A stretch of DNA of 64,000 nt from Channallabes apus (GCA_030522415.1 CM060125.1:28165167-28229166); one strand, 5' to 3'. Positions 22,185-34,120 are shown, counted from the stretch's first letter. The notes: generated by a model from the letters alone, not told the origin. Numbers and translations: made by a program.

Positions 22185-23134
22185 GTATGTTTTAGATTTG
22201 ACTTAATTGCACTAAGACATTAGGATTCTGAACTAAAAGTTTAAGTTATTTGTACACATACATTATATAAGAACAATAGAGTTTAAAAGGGGACCACATT
22301 GTACTATATTTGTAATAAGTTTCCAACCCAACATTAATTGGAACATTGAGAATATTGTTTAAAATTGTTAATTTCTTCATAGGTTATTAGTCAAGGATAT
22401 TTCACAGCAATGTTTAAGTTTGTGTGAGAGAGAATGTTTCACTGTTATAGCACAATAGTCTAAATATTTCATTGTTTTTCATTTTAGGATTTTACTGTAA
22501 TGCTATAAAAACTGAACTTCTTTTTACTGTATTTTGCATCAGACCTGTACTATACTGTGTCAGTTATACAGACTTTTTTATTTTATTTTATTTATTTTTT
22601 ATTTTTTACAAATATTGTAATCGTGACTTTGTGTTAACACTTTATTGAACATGTGTATTCATAGGAATTTATGGAAAAAAAGAAGTTAAATATCAGGGGT
22701 TTTGCTTTGTTTGAAGGTGTTTGATCTTCAATTCATGAAAAATCTGTAAATAAGAGCCCTACTAAATGCCTAAATGCTTTTGCTTTATTGAAGGTGTTTG
22801 ATTGTAATAATTTTGGAAAAAAATAACATTTTAATTAATGTGTTAAATCGTATACATTTTGGGAAAAATCTGTAAAATAATGGTGTTTCATGCTAAACTT
22901 CTAGTGCTGATCATTTAATGAAGGCGTTTAATTGTATAAATGTAGGAAAAATCTGTAAAATAATGGTGTTTATCTGTAAAAGATAAAATAACAATTTCTG
23001 TAAATTTAATGTTTTTGAGCATAATACGAACTAGAGTATTTTACGGTTTTTGTTTGGCAGCCATTTGGCAAGTTGACAAGTCATTTGACCGTTTTTTTTT
23101 TTTTTTACGCTTTTTTTTTTTTTTTTTTACAGTG

Positions 23135-23710
23135 TGTGTGTGTTCTCTTGTTCACGTTTCACTATATCACAGGTAATAAAGAGCGCAGACTGTGATAAAA
23201 TAGAGTCGGGTACTTGCTTGTGAAGGATGACCAGGGTGATGAGAGGAGAGCCATGGCAACTGTTGAGTGCGTAAAGGGAGAACAACAGAGGTGTTAACAG
23301 ATGCAAAGCTGGTTTCTGCTGTATTACCAATTGAGAGTGTCTCGATTCAGCTCAATTGATGTGGTAATCACAATCAAAGTGTATAAATCAAGCTCAGTTA
23401 CTCATGCACAAACTTTTATCCTCATAATGAAATAAGGAAAGCATTAAATGTGCATGGGATGTAGGCTAGTTTATTAGGCATTCATTTGTTGTAAATTTGT
23501 TTACATAATAAAAATATATTTTTTTCTACATGCAGTAAACCAAAAAAAAAGAAATAAAGTCTAGCATTATAATTAAGCAATATCAAACGAGCAACAATGC
23601 AGTTGTACTGAGCATCAGCATGGGCTTGATGATTGTGATTTTCAGTATAACTGCACCATTGCAAATGCCATATTACTATTACTGTATGTGTGTGTGTATG
23701 TATATGTGTA

Positions 23711-23777
<67 letters not shown>

Positions 23778-24790
23778 ATAGTAAGTATGAATGTTCTGCT
23801 TTTGCAGAACTAGCAATTTATACTAGCACAATTTTCTAGCATGGTGACTAACTCCATAACTAATTGAGACAATTTCATACATTTGCTTTAAATGTTAATT
23901 TTGTTTAAAAAAAAAAAACTTTTTTTTTTTTTTTTTTAAATGTTCATCCTACAAACCTTCATACATACTGTTGTAACGGTTCAACAAGGGTCAGTAAAAC
24001 ACAGACACCAGGTTTGGGGGGAACCTTTTATTTACAGACTGCTCAAACAGAAAGTCTCTCTTTCTCGCTCACTCTTTTTTTATACACACACACACACAGG
24101 TGCACCGTGAGTCCTTCAGGGCTGCCGCGAGCAGGTGGGGGTGTCCGGATGGTGAAGTCAGTCTGGGCACGGCCTCCAGAGGCCGTGGTCAGGGGAGGCA
24201 TGCTGGCAGGCTAATCTGAGCAGGGTAAAAGGCGAGTCAGCTGAGGAGGCGACGGGGTACTAATGCTGGCACTTGGTTGGCGGTTTTTTTTTTTTCATGT
24301 TTTCCCAAAGTTCTCTGAGCCTGCAGGGTCAGGAAATGGTTATGAGACATGTGACTGGAAAGACCCATTCATTAGACTGGGCCTTTGCGGATGACTGTCA
24401 GATGGTAGTTGATCATTTGTGTCCAGGTCTGGTGAGTGAGGGCGCCCCATCCCTTCCCTGTATGCAAGAGAACTGTCCATGGTGCTAAATGTGTGCTCTT
24501 TGTGGTTTGAGCATAAAGATCGCCAATGGTAAGATCCATTGAATATAATCCTGTCGTCACAACTGTGCTTTGTATCACTGATGTTTGCTTTAAAGTAGTA
24601 AAAGTCAAATTTTACAGGGCAAAATCCATATGAACGGAGTAATACAGGAAGTAAAACTTGTGGTTATAGAAAAAATAGGCACTTTTGGAATGCTGTTAAA
24701 CCAATCAAATTAGTGGACCAGGACTAACTGTTGTCTAATGGGTCATAATTAGTTTAATACAGTTACACTGTATTACATCATATTCTACAT
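23135..24790. other. unannotated intergenic DNA with a TG/TA microsatellite
   Basis: Contains a TATG/(TA)n microsatellite at about 23687-23775. A GC-richer stretch at 23990-24260 (starting TTGTAACGGTTCAACAAGGG) could be a retroelement fragment, but I could not find a partner or coding remnant. Confidence 0.5.
23687..23775. repeat. (TG)n/(TA)n microsatellite
   Basis: TGTGTGTATG-type sequence leads into about 55 bp of pure TA repeat. Confidence 0.95.
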
Positions 24791-24796
24791 CATGTT

Positions 24797-25227
24797 TCTC
24801 TTGAGGCTTGTGATGAAATTTCTGGTGAATGAAGGCATAAAACCGATACAGAAGACTTCAAGCACAGTACTGTGTTTGAGAGTCTTGGCTGCAGTGAAGC
24901 ATTTGAATGATACAAAATTTTACAGAAGGCCATATGATATCCCTAAAGAGCTGGTCTGCAGGCACTGTCTAATAATCCCTACATTTCCTGTGAACGTCCA
25001 GTGAAATAAACGTCCAAACCTTAAAAATTGATCGATAACTTGTGGAACAAACAGCTGTTTGTGGGACCTGTACTCTCGATCATTCACAAACACCACTTGC
25101 TGATTGCAGGCACTTGACTGAAAGTGCAGACCTTGCTCCAAGCCAATTTCACATGTTTTGGCCAGTTAAGGAGTTCCTGGGAGGCCGGTGTTTTAGATGT
25201 GAAGCAGGTAGTCTGACCATGGGTCCA
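24797..25227 (+). pseudogene. mariner transposase remnant 1
   Basis: Near the 3' end the frame reads DLAPSQFHMFWPVKEFLGGR (25131-25190), the signature around the third catalytic aspartate of mariner transposases (D34D, ..DLAP.D.HLF..LK..L.GR.F). The serine-glutamine replaces the usual serine-aspartate, so the catalytic residue is lost. Upstream sequence from 24797 is degraded. The same family recurs at 44240, 45585 and 53763. Confidence 0.75.
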
Positions 25228-26088
25228 GCATAGTGAGAAATGAAATGAGAATGGTACACGCCTTCTATATATGTGTGTGTGCGGGTAAAATTTTTTTAAC
25301 CTGACTGGGATCTGTGTGAGTGTGGGCTGAGTATTTGTGTGTATGTATGTGTGTATACAGTATGTATGTACAAACGATGCATTCCAGAATCTGCTCCTTC
25401 CAGTTAAAAATTTGAGGCCTTTATAAATGTCTGTGACAAGCTCTTATGAAAGAATATAACAATGATCGTATAACACAATTATATAATTTGCTGATATACT
25501 CTGATGAATTGCTAATTTAATCAGACTAAGCCGTCATGACAGGACCATAATGTTTTTATAAATGTTTAATTGTGCAGGTTCACGTCAGCTGACCTGCGGT
25601 CGTATGAGCACGTGTTAAGTGATATGATTCTCAGCTCGCTGTTTGTGGAAGATGAGCAGTATGAGATCTGTCTTTCAGTAGGAAGAAGGGAACCTTGTTA
25701 TCTCGTGACATGGTGTGAAGCACTGTTACAGACAACACGTCCGTGTAGACTGAAGTGACATGTTCTTTTTCTGGAGTGTGAAAGCACAACACGAACAGGT
25801 TTAGATTTCACCATGGAATCACGGTCGTGTATCTAGGAGACGCTGAGGTAAATTGCACACTTTCTGTAATCCAGAGGTCTGCAGTGCTTAAAGTATAATG
25901 CAGTATAAGCTAATGTAAAAGCTAATGCTAATAAGATTTCTTTTGTTGAACCTGATAAACCTGAATGAAAAATGAAATGCAAATAAAATGAAAAAACTGC
26001 AAATATTTCTTTTCACAAGCAGTTTCACATGTCAGTCAAGTTCAAATGATGATGAATGAATTATCGAATGGTTATTTGAAAAGTTGGT

Positions 26089-26119
<31 letters not shown>

Positions 26120-26165
26120 GCATGATTGTGGAAATAAATAAATAATGTCTGCTAAGAGAGACTCG

Positions 26166-26197
<32 letters not shown>

Positions 26198-26479
26198 CAT
26201 ATAAATGTTTAGAAAATGAAATACAGTATCATGTAAACTCCCCCCATAATTTTATTCAACAAGTGAAATTCTCATGTGTTCAAGAATTAGTGCATTAATG
26301 CATCAAAGACCAGGTTGCTTTGATAGCAGCCTTCAGCTTGTTTGTATTATAGAGTTAGCTAATCAAGAACAGTAATATCGTGGTCAGGAAAACGATTTTA
26401 TTTATAATCAGAAGAACATAAGTTTCTAATGATTCTACTGTATAAAACTGTATATAATATACTTTTTTTTTTTTTTAGA
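25228..26479. other. unannotated intergenic DNA with simple repeats
   Basis: Contains short GT/TATG runs (25265-25375), a TA run (26093-26120) and a (TTA)n run (26166-26194). A 62-codon frame at 25570-25758 follows a possible AG acceptor, but I recognise nothing in it. Confidence 0.5.
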
Positions 26480-28900
26480 TTAGATTAGATTCAACTTTAT
26501 TGTCATTACACATGTACAAGTACAAGGCAACGAAATGCAGTTTAGGTCTAACCAGAAGTGCAATTAGCAGAAAGTGCAGGATAAAGGTATACATTTAGAA
26601 AAAAAAGGGGATATGTGCAGGGAGAAGCTATGGGTAACTATTAAAGAAAGATATTATGTGAGTATAATATACAGATTACTAGTAACTATAGTTATAAATT
26701 TACAATGGATGAACCGTATGTACAGTTGCTATTAACTGTAGGCAGGAATTTGCAAATAGATATTAACATAATGAACAGGATACTATATGATCATAGTATA
26801 CAGATTGCAAGTGACTATAATTATAAATTTACAGTGTATGAACAATATATACAAGTTACTGTTACTGGGAATTTTCAAATAGATATGGGCATAATGTACA
26901 AGTTGCTATTTTCTATAGACAGGAATTTACATATGATATGAACATAATGTACGTATGAACATAATGTACAGGAATTTATCAATATACATGTGTGAATGTA
27001 TATTCAACCAGAAGTTTACAAATATGTTGTGCATGGATATTTGTGTTTTCAAAATAGGTGTGTACATTGTAGTGCAGTCCATATTAAATAGTGTAAAGTG
27101 TAAATAGAGTAATGGGAAGTGTATAGGGGTGTGTGAGGGGTGAGCAGGTGTCAGTGGGGGGCAGAGTTCAATAAGGAGATAGCTCTGGGAAAGAAGCTAT
27201 TCCTCAGTCTGCTAGTTCTTGACCTGGGACACCTGAAGCGCCGACCAGAAGGCATAAGAGAAAACAGTTTGTGGGCGGGGTGGGAGTAATCCTTAAGAAT
27301 ACTGCGTGCTCGACGCACACAGTGCTTCCTTTGAATGTCCTCGATGACTGGAAGTGGAGTCCCTATAATACGCTGGGCAGTTTTCACCACCCGCTGCAGT
27401 GCCTTGCGCTCAGCAACAGAGCAGCTTCCATACCAAACTGTGACACAGTTGGTTAGGATGCTTTCTATTGTGCAGCGATAGAAGTTCACCAGAGTAGATG
27501 ATGACAGCTGGTTCTTCTTAAGTGTTCTTAAGAAGAATAGGCGCTGGTGAGCCTTCTTGACCAGGCTAGAGGTGTTGGTGGACCAGGATAGGTTCTCTGA
27601 AATGTGGGTCCCCAGGAACTTGAAGGATGGGACAGGTTCAACAACCATTCCGTTGATGTGAACGGGTTCATGTGAAGCTCTTCCTCCTTTTCTAAAATCT
27701 ACGATGAGCTCCTTGGTCTTCTTGGTGTTAAGGAGCAGATTATTGTCCGTGCACCAAGTGGCCAGGTGCTTGATCTCCTCCCTGTAGGCAGACTCATCGT
27801 TGTTGCTGATGAGGCCGATCACCGTAGTATCGTCTGCAAACTTGATGATGTTGTTGGATCCATACACCGGTCTGCAGTCGTGGGTGAAGAGGGAGTAAAG
27901 GAAGGGGCTTAGCACACAACCCTGTGGTACACCAGTGTTGAGTGTGACGGTAGTGGAGCAGATGTGGCCTGACCTGACATGCTGGGGTCTGTTGGTCAAA
28001 AAGTCCGTAATCCAATTACAAAGTGAGATGTTAATATCCAGCTCTCTAAGTTTGGTGATTAACTTAGAGGGTAGAACAGTATTAAAAGCTGAGCTAAAGT
28101 CAACAAACAGTAGTCGTGCATAGGTGTTTGCATTGTCCAAGTGTGTGAGTACAGAGTGCAGCGCTATGGAGACTGCATCATCTGTGCTCCTGTTGGCACG
28201 GTAAGCAAACTGGTGTGGATCTAGTGAGGGTTGGAAAGAGTCTTTCAGATGTGTCAGGACCAATCGCTCAAAGCACTTCATAATAATGGGTGTGAGTGCT
28301 ACGGGGCGGTAGTCATTCAGGCACGTCGGGCTGGAGTGTTTCGGCACTGGCACAATTGAGGTAGATTTAAAGCACGCTGGTACAGCTGCTTGGGCAAGGG
28401 ACATGTTAAAAATGTCTGTGAATACCCCAGCGAGCTGCTCCGCACATGCCCTCAGTACGCGCCCAGGGATACCGTCTGGTCCAGCAGCCTTGTGCACGTT
28501 GATCTGGCTCAGTACGGTGTAGACGTCAGATGAGGTTAGTGTGATGGGTGGGTGGTCGGGTGAGGAGGTGATCTTGGTGATATTATCTTTATTGTCTTTC
28601 TCAAAGCGAGCATAAAAGTCATTAAGCTCATTCAGAAAGAAGACATCAGTGGCTTGGGGGGTTGAGTTACTTGGTTTGTAGTTGCTGATGGCCTGGATGC
28701 CCTGCCACATGCGCCGAGGGTCAGAGTGTAAAAAGTGCTCCTCTAGCTTTAGTTTGTAGCAGTATTTGGCCTTTTTGATGCCCCTTTTCAGATTAGCCCT
28801 GGAAGTGCTGTAGGCTTGTGCATCACCTGATCTGAAGGCAGTGTTGCGTGCCTTCAGTAGGAGACGCACCTCCTTTTTGTTTTGTTTTGATTTTTGTTAT
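26480..28900 (-). mobile_element. L2/CR1-like LINE, 5'-truncated
   Basis: Transcribed right to left. The 3' end, seen on the + strand as (ATTAG)n then TTCAACTTTATTGTCATTAC and AAGGCAACGAAATGCAG, is the short-repeat tail and conserved end common to fish L2-type LINEs. The 3' untranslated part (26480-27150) contains a tandem duplication of about 123-129 bp (TTATAAATT at 26692 and 26821). One long frame with reverse transcriptase follows. The endonuclease and first ORF are missing, so the element is truncated near 28900, as usual for LINE insertions. Confidence 0.88.
27151..28869 (-). CDS. LINE reverse transcriptase, uninterrupted 572-codon frame
   Basis: The protein holds a full non-LTR reverse transcriptase: [13 protein letters not shown] (about residues 127-139), [20 protein letters not shown] (184-203), motif A FVDFSSAF (255-262), motif [12 protein letters not shown] (313-323), motif C with the catalytic FADD (344-347), then a thumb region and the C-terminal [19 protein letters not shown] typical of the L2/CR1 branch. 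In a living element it copies its RNA at the target site (target-primed reverse transcription). The first codon here is GTG and the frame stays open upstream to about 28900, so the true start has been cut off with the endonuclease. The absence of stops over 1.7 kb indicates a young insertion. Confidence 0.9.
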   Translation of the reverse strand: MRLLLKARNTAFRSGDAQAYSTSRANLKRGIKKAKYCYKLKLEEHFLHSDPRRMWQGIQAISNYKPSNSTPQATDVFFLNELNDFYARFEKDNKDNITKITSSPDHPPITLTSSDVYTVLSQINVHKAAGPDGIPGRVLRACAEQLAGVFTDIFNMSLAQAAVPACFKSTSIVPVPKHSSPTCLNDYRPVALTPIIMKCFERLVLTHLKDSFQPSLDPHQFAYRANRSTDDAVSIALHSVLTHLDNANTYARLLFVDFSSAFNTVLPSKLITKLRELDINISLCNWITDFLTNRPQHVRSGHICSTTVTLNTGVPQGCVLSPFLYSLFTHDCRPVYGSNNIIKFADDTTVIGLISNNDESAYREEIKHLATWCTDNNLLLNTKKTKELIVDFRKGGRASHEPVHINGMVVEPVPSFKFLGTHISENLSWSTNTSSLVKKAHQRLFFLRTLKKNQLSSSTLVNFYRCTIESILTNCVTVWYGSCSVAERKALQRVVKTAQRIIGTPLPVIEDIQRKHCVRRARSILKDYSHPAHKLFSLMPSGRRFRCPRSRTSRLRNSFFPRAISLLNSAPH

Positions 28901-31338
28901 GGATAGCATATTTTATGTATGTATGGCTTTAATAATTTCGAAAGGGTGACTGTGTTGCTGTGAGGAGAACTGTTACTAATTTCTTCGCCTTATTCACAAT
29001 GTGCAGGATGTTACTTTTGCTGCTGTTCTGTATTCGTTTTTGTCCTCATGTCTATGATCCCTTCCTTCTCAATGACCCCCTGTATACATGGTGTACCTCG
29101 CATCTACCACTACTTCAAATTTTATCCCCTCTTGAATGCCCCTTTTCATTTGTACTGTTAGCACCGATATCAAAGGCTTGAATGGATGACCTTTTTAAAC
29201 CGGAGCTAGATCGTTCTCATTTTTCCTGGCAAATCTGTCTTCTCCGACCTGACCTCATTTGTTCCATTGGATTTCCATGACATTGACACCCACTTCCACT
29301 TCTTTTTATTTTTTCTTGTTATTGTACATTGCTTTCCTTCTGCCTCAGCCTGACCTGCAAACTATGTGGACTGCTATTTAAGAGAGCGAGAGAGGTATCC
29401 ACTAATGAACAGATGACAGGAAATGACAGGGATTTGGACATATTTCAGGAGTAATGATGTCAGCCAAACATACTGTGTACCGTGAAAATATTGCCTCTGT
29501 GAAAACATCAACCTGAAGAGATGCAGTATCTCCCTAAGATACAAGTAACCTGAAAAATCATCATGAACAATTGTTAGCAACAAGATAATAGGATGTGGTA
29601 GAAATAACAATGCTTTTTACATTTTTTTTTCACAAAAGCGGTTTCCTTAAATAAAACAAGTTTTTTTTTTTATCCTCAAGAGAAACAAAAGGTTTTCAAG
29701 GGTTGGACTCGTGTCTTTGGGTCTGTTTTATGTTTCATTATCATGGTAAGACTAGCCAATCGCTGGCATCTGTAAGGTCTTACATGCGGAAGTGGCGGAT
29801 AGCACTTTCCTCTTACTGCATCGTATGTTTTAAATTTAATTTCAGTACAGCATGAGCATCACTTACAGTATAATACATTAACTGTACACATACACTTACA
29901 TCTTGTGTGTGTATTTTATGTATATATACATATATATAGCGCAAACACTAACTCCTAACTTGACACATGAGAGGATCAGGACCACTGCAGAGCCAATCTA
30001 ATCACAGAGTTGATTCAAGCTGACAGTTTGACGAGCCCTAAATCAGGCAGGTACAAACACACAGCGCTCTGACAGACATTAATGACGGCTATTAGGTTAG
30101 ATACAAATATGCACTTCCAGTCATGCATAGGCTGTGGAAATCTCTCAACAGGCTAAAACTCAAAGCTGCTTCAGTGCAAAAGATCAAACCTAAATGTAGT
30201 TCTAGTGACAGAACCTGTGGGCAGGCGGTTCCTAGGAAATACATCTTGTTTTCTGACATGATTTTTTTTCCCCCCTCATTTTGCACCTGAGACAGTTTAC
30301 AGGTCTGAGAGATTCAATAAGATTGTGACAATAATTCAGGAGAATGTAGGAGTTTATTTATTAAGATCTACATTTGTAAATTTGTAAAAAGTAAAAAAAA
30401 AATTTTTAATGTCTCGAGTACATTTTTTTTTTTTTTTTTGTTAAGCATAATGATACTTTATTTACAAACCACCCTCTGCATGATCGTCGTTTCTTTGTAA
30501 ACACAAATGGAGTCATTTCTCCTACTCATGATGAACTCGTGTTCTCACATCTGCTGTTATGCATGTAATTGCTTAATTATGTTAATTTCTTCTCTGTATG
30601 GAGACGCTTAGGACACCCTCTGTAAAAGTGCTCGAGGATGCATATATGCATGCTATATATTTTTTTTCTCTCTAAGCTAAAATTCAACTTAATTTAATAC
30701 AGCTTAATGCAACAGTTTATTAAGCAAAGAGGCAATTTGTTTTGTCTGACTAGATGATTTGCATAAAAATGCAACACAGTTCCGGGAGGCTTTTTTTTTC
30801 TTTTTCTTTTTTTTTCCACCCCGAATATCGTCATTTGAAGAAAGGTTTATATACGATATATAGAACGTTATGGTGAGGGAGAAAAAAATGCAGAAAAAGC
30901 TTTTTAGAACACCAAGAACTCATGGGCATTAATTAAAATGAAAAAAAAAAAGAATGCATAAAATAAAAATAAATTATCCTAACACTTAAGAACATAGAAG
31001 AATTTATTGTATTGTGAATATAAAAAAAAAAGGCAATATGCTATACATTTTTTTCTTTTTGTTTTAGCTAGCTGCTTTCTTGCTGCACACGGACAATACA
31101 CTGTACACAAAATGTTTTTGCAATATCAATAAAATCCTTAGCATTGCTAAAAAGTTGCATGCAGGGCAGCAGCTCAAGCATAATCCTCGTCTAATACCAG
31201 AATGCCATGATGCATGACATCATGTCCTGCACCGGTCATAAAAGCTGAGGATACTGTAATTGGAGACTGTTTAGAGAGAGTGTCTAACATTTAGTGCTTA
31301 AATTTGGATGGTATATCTCCTTATAGAAAACGTCTCGA
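28901..31338. other. unannotated intergenic DNA
   Basis: AT-rich sequence with T runs (30423-30440, 30791-30817) and scattered A runs. No supported gene, RNA or transposon end. Confidence 0.55.
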
Positions 31339-33657
31339 GTTACTTTGCTGTAACCCTGTTCCCTGAAAAAGCTGTGTTGCCGGTTGTGAAGCATGTGTGT
31401 ATCAAACATGCCAAATTTTGCATTTATATTGGCATATATAACCTCGATCAGGTGACGTCATCTGATGAAGTGCACCTGCAGGTTATAAATATTAGTGAAC
31501 CGGAAACATTCCTCAGATCAATTTTGTCTGAAAGGACGTCCAGTCATGCAAGCAGTGCGGCATTGGAGCGCAGCATCTCATTCCCACTTTTTCAGGGTAC
31601 AGGGTTACAGCAAAGTAACCTGAGACGGTCCCTTTCCAAAGCTACGCTCGATGCTGCGTGAAAACGCTATTGGAATGAGAATACCAACGCCACCATACTG
31701 CAAGTGACTGGACCCCCAAGGTTGTGTAGTGTGTGCGCACAAAGGCCAAAGAGGTGTCAGAGCTAGCTCTGGGAGGCTGTCTCGAGGACCCGTGAGCCCG
31801 GAGTAGCATGAACATCCAGATTATAGAATCTCACAAATGTGTGCGGAGAGGACAACCTGCCGCATCACATACTTGCTGCAGGGGAACACCTCTTGCCAGG
31901 GCAATAGATAAGGCAATCCCCCTGGATGAATGAGCCCTGTGTCCCTGAGGCGAAGTCTGACCACAAGCCTAGTAGGCTAGGGCAATAGCATCTCTCACTG
32001 GATGAGACGGGGTTTGGTATAAAAAAAGGCTGCTCTGACTTACGACACTAGCTAGTGCGGTGGACGTAAATCTGAAGAGTGCGTACTGAAGACAGTAGTG
32101 AAACCTTTCCTGCTCCGAAGCTATAAACGGCAGAGGACAGAGGTTTTGAGGAAGACTGGGTGCATGGATAAGAATGAAAAAAAAAAAGTTCGGGTGAGGA
32201 TTCAAAATAGCTCTGACTAGCCCAGGGGCAAAGTCTGGACAGGACGGGAGCCTGCAGATCCCTTGAAAGAAGTAACTATAAGAAAAACCATCTTAAGGGT
32301 CAGAAGCCAGACAGGCGCTGACTCTTGTGGTTTGGAAGGGGTGTCAGCCAGACCCATCAGTCAGAACATGACGAGACGAAATAGCGGCTACGTACATTCT
32401 GAGGGTACTAGGGCATACGCCCAAGACAACTTTCTTGCAGAACTCCAGCACTGAAACGATTCGGCAGTGGACTGGGTCTACATGTTTCGCCATGCACCAC
32501 TTTCAAATACCCTCTCCTTGAGTGGGTATTCTTCTAGTGTGTGAAGGTTCCAGGGCTCCCAACTTCATATGGCCTGGAATGTAAATCGCCTTGAGGGACA
32601 GGAGCTCTTCCTGTGCCCAAAGCAGAACCTGGTGCGCTAGCTTATTCAAGCGGTGCGAGCACAGTCTGCTCTGGCGATTATGTACAGTACGAGACTACCG
32701 TAATGCTGTCCACCCTCACTAGGACATGGTAGCCTCAGCTGCTGGAGGAGGTGTTTCAGGCCAAATAAAGCCATCAGTTCGGGGCAATTGATGTGCCACA
32801 CGAGGAGACGGCCATCTAAGACCACACCCCAGCCCATGAGGGAAGCGACTGTCGTTAGCGTCTCGCGATGACAAAAACGCACATAGAGTGGGACCCAAAG
32901 TCAGAAACTGGGTCCTGAACCACATAGAAAAGGGTGCCTTTGGCTCGTAACCCTTATTGCTTCCGGACCTTGCCATGAGACCTAAAAATCCATGAAAGTG
33001 ATGAACAGTCACTTTCCGGCCTAGCTTGGTTGCCTAGGTCATACAAAATATGGATGCATTTTGTATACAGTATGCGCGGGTAACAGAGCTAGGCCAAATG
33101 GAAGGACCCGATAATGGTAAGCTTCGCCCCGAAGCGAACCTCAGGAACTTCGTGTGTTGTGGCAATATTTCCATATGAAAATATTCGTCCTTCAGGTCGA
33201 TTGTCGCAAACCAATCCTCTGGTTTCTCCTTAAAGAAAGCGAGGTGCGCGTGAAGCACCTTTATCGGGAGGGGTCACAGTGCCGACGCTCTCCTTGGGAT
33301 CTTCACCCAAGCACTGGAAACAAAAAGTATGGAGATTGCCCTCCGATAGGATTATACTGTATCATATGGAGGGACACATCTCGTTTGACATATCTCAACT
33401 ATCTTATCGGTGAGTCAAACACTCTGTGTTCTTTATTTTGAAGAACATTAAGACAAAAAGATCTGAGGAATGTTTCTGGTTCACTCCTATTTGTAACCTG
33501 CAGGTGCACTTCATCAGATGACGTCACCTGACCGAGGTTATATATGTCAAAATTTGGCGTGTTTGATACACACATGCTTCACAACCGGCAACACAGAAAG
33601 ATGTTCCCATAGCATTTTCACGCAGCATCGAGTGTAGCTTTTGAAAGGAACTTTTAT
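31339..33657 (-). mobile_element. DIRS-like tyrosine-recombinase retrotransposon relic
   Basis: Minus-strand remnants of reverse transcriptase, RNase H and a DIRS-type recombinase lie between complementary termini. The left part 31372-31519 is the inverse of 33460-33596 (about 140 bp, including the TGACGTCATCTGATGAAGTG region), and 31631-31683 is the inverse of about 33603-33655. The left end also has its own foldback: TTACTTTGCTGTAACCCTG at 31340 against its inverse at 31599-31621. Inverted termini instead of direct LTRs are typical of DIRS elements. The copy lacks gag and is full of stops. Confidence 0.78.
31690..33260 (-). pseudogene. DIRS-like RT / RNase H / tyrosine recombinase remnant
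   Basis: Read on the minus strand. DWFATIDLKDEYFHMEILPQ (about 33150-33210) is the reverse-transcriptase block A of DIRS elements, with the catalytic D. RNase H-like pieces follow (SLMGWGVVLDGR and INCPELMALFGLKHLLQQLR, about 32740-32840). Further on, 31969-32205 ends in VRDAIALAY, as in the DIRS recombinase region just before its RHxxR part. Frames change several times and contain many stops. Gag and most of the RT palm are absent. Confidence 0.72.
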
Positions 33658-33964
33658 CACCTTGACAATTTTTTATCTAAGGTTATAGTCATTGTACAAG
33701 TTATGTGGACTGTATAAGAACTGGACAAATCCTCTGTGGAGTCACACACAGGTTTTCTGAAGAGAGATTTTGAATCTCAACTCTGGTTTTGGATTTCCTG
33801 GTTGTTACCATTTGGGTAACTGACACTGCCTAAGAGCCGTCACAGTCAGAGCTGTGATGATATCTGGCACAACAGCATGACCCTTTAGGTGATTGCTTTT
33901 TATGCAACAGTTCCACAAATACCATCCATTGTCAACATGATTTTTTTTATTGTTATTTACCTAC
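33658..33964. other. unannotated intergenic DNA
   Basis: No supported feature between the DIRS relic and the hairpin at 33965. Confidence 0.5.
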
Positions 33965-34005
33965 TTACCCTGACTAGTGGAGCTGGGGACCACTAGTCAG
34001 GGTAA
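33965..34005. repeat. perfect 16-bp stem hairpin
   Basis: TTACCCTGACTAGTGG (33965-33980) is exactly complementary to CCACTAGTCAGGGTAA (33990-34005) across a 9-base loop. The pairing can extend outward with a bulge (TAC / GTA). It is not followed by a T run and has no known role here. Confidence 0.9.
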
Positions 34006-34037
34006 AAGTAGCTGTGAATACAGTACTTACCGGTCCT

Positions 34038-34120
34038 ACAGTATGTAGTCAAATGGTGAGGAGAATAAACCATGGAGGTGGTGGACAGTCCTGAGAAACA
34101 AAGATTTGCTTTGTTTCTAC
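34038..34120 (+). repeat. dispersed repeat with hairpin, copy B
   Basis: Shares GTGAGGAGAATAAACCATG, AGGTG, GAC and CCTGAGAAA with copy A at 4156-4240. Here the stem is GAAACAAAG (34095-34103) with CTTTGTTTC (34109-34117) across a five-base loop. The stem bases differ from copy A but remain fully paired. Confidence 0.6.

Larger units (their letters stand above)
21349..23134. mobile_element. CACTA (EnSpm)-like element with promoter-like insert
   Basis: The element begins CACTGTAAAAAAA (21349) and ends TTTTTTTACAGTG (23134), inside TGTGTG on both sides. CACTG ends point to the CACTA/EnSpm group, which is abundant in fish. From about 22690 to 23010 it holds degenerate tandem units with the phrases TTGAAGGTGTTTGAT and GAAAAATCTGTAAA. 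The first third is a CpG-rich promoter-like block, very different from the AT-rich rest. The total is 1786 bp with no transposase-length frame. Confidence 0.65.

Noticed and set aside
23990..24260. Possible LTR starting TGTAACGG
   Set aside because: No second copy, primer-binding site or coding remnant could be found near it.
25570..25758. 62-codon frame following a possible AG acceptor
   Set aside because: Looks coding-like, but no family is recognised and no donor or partner exon is evident.
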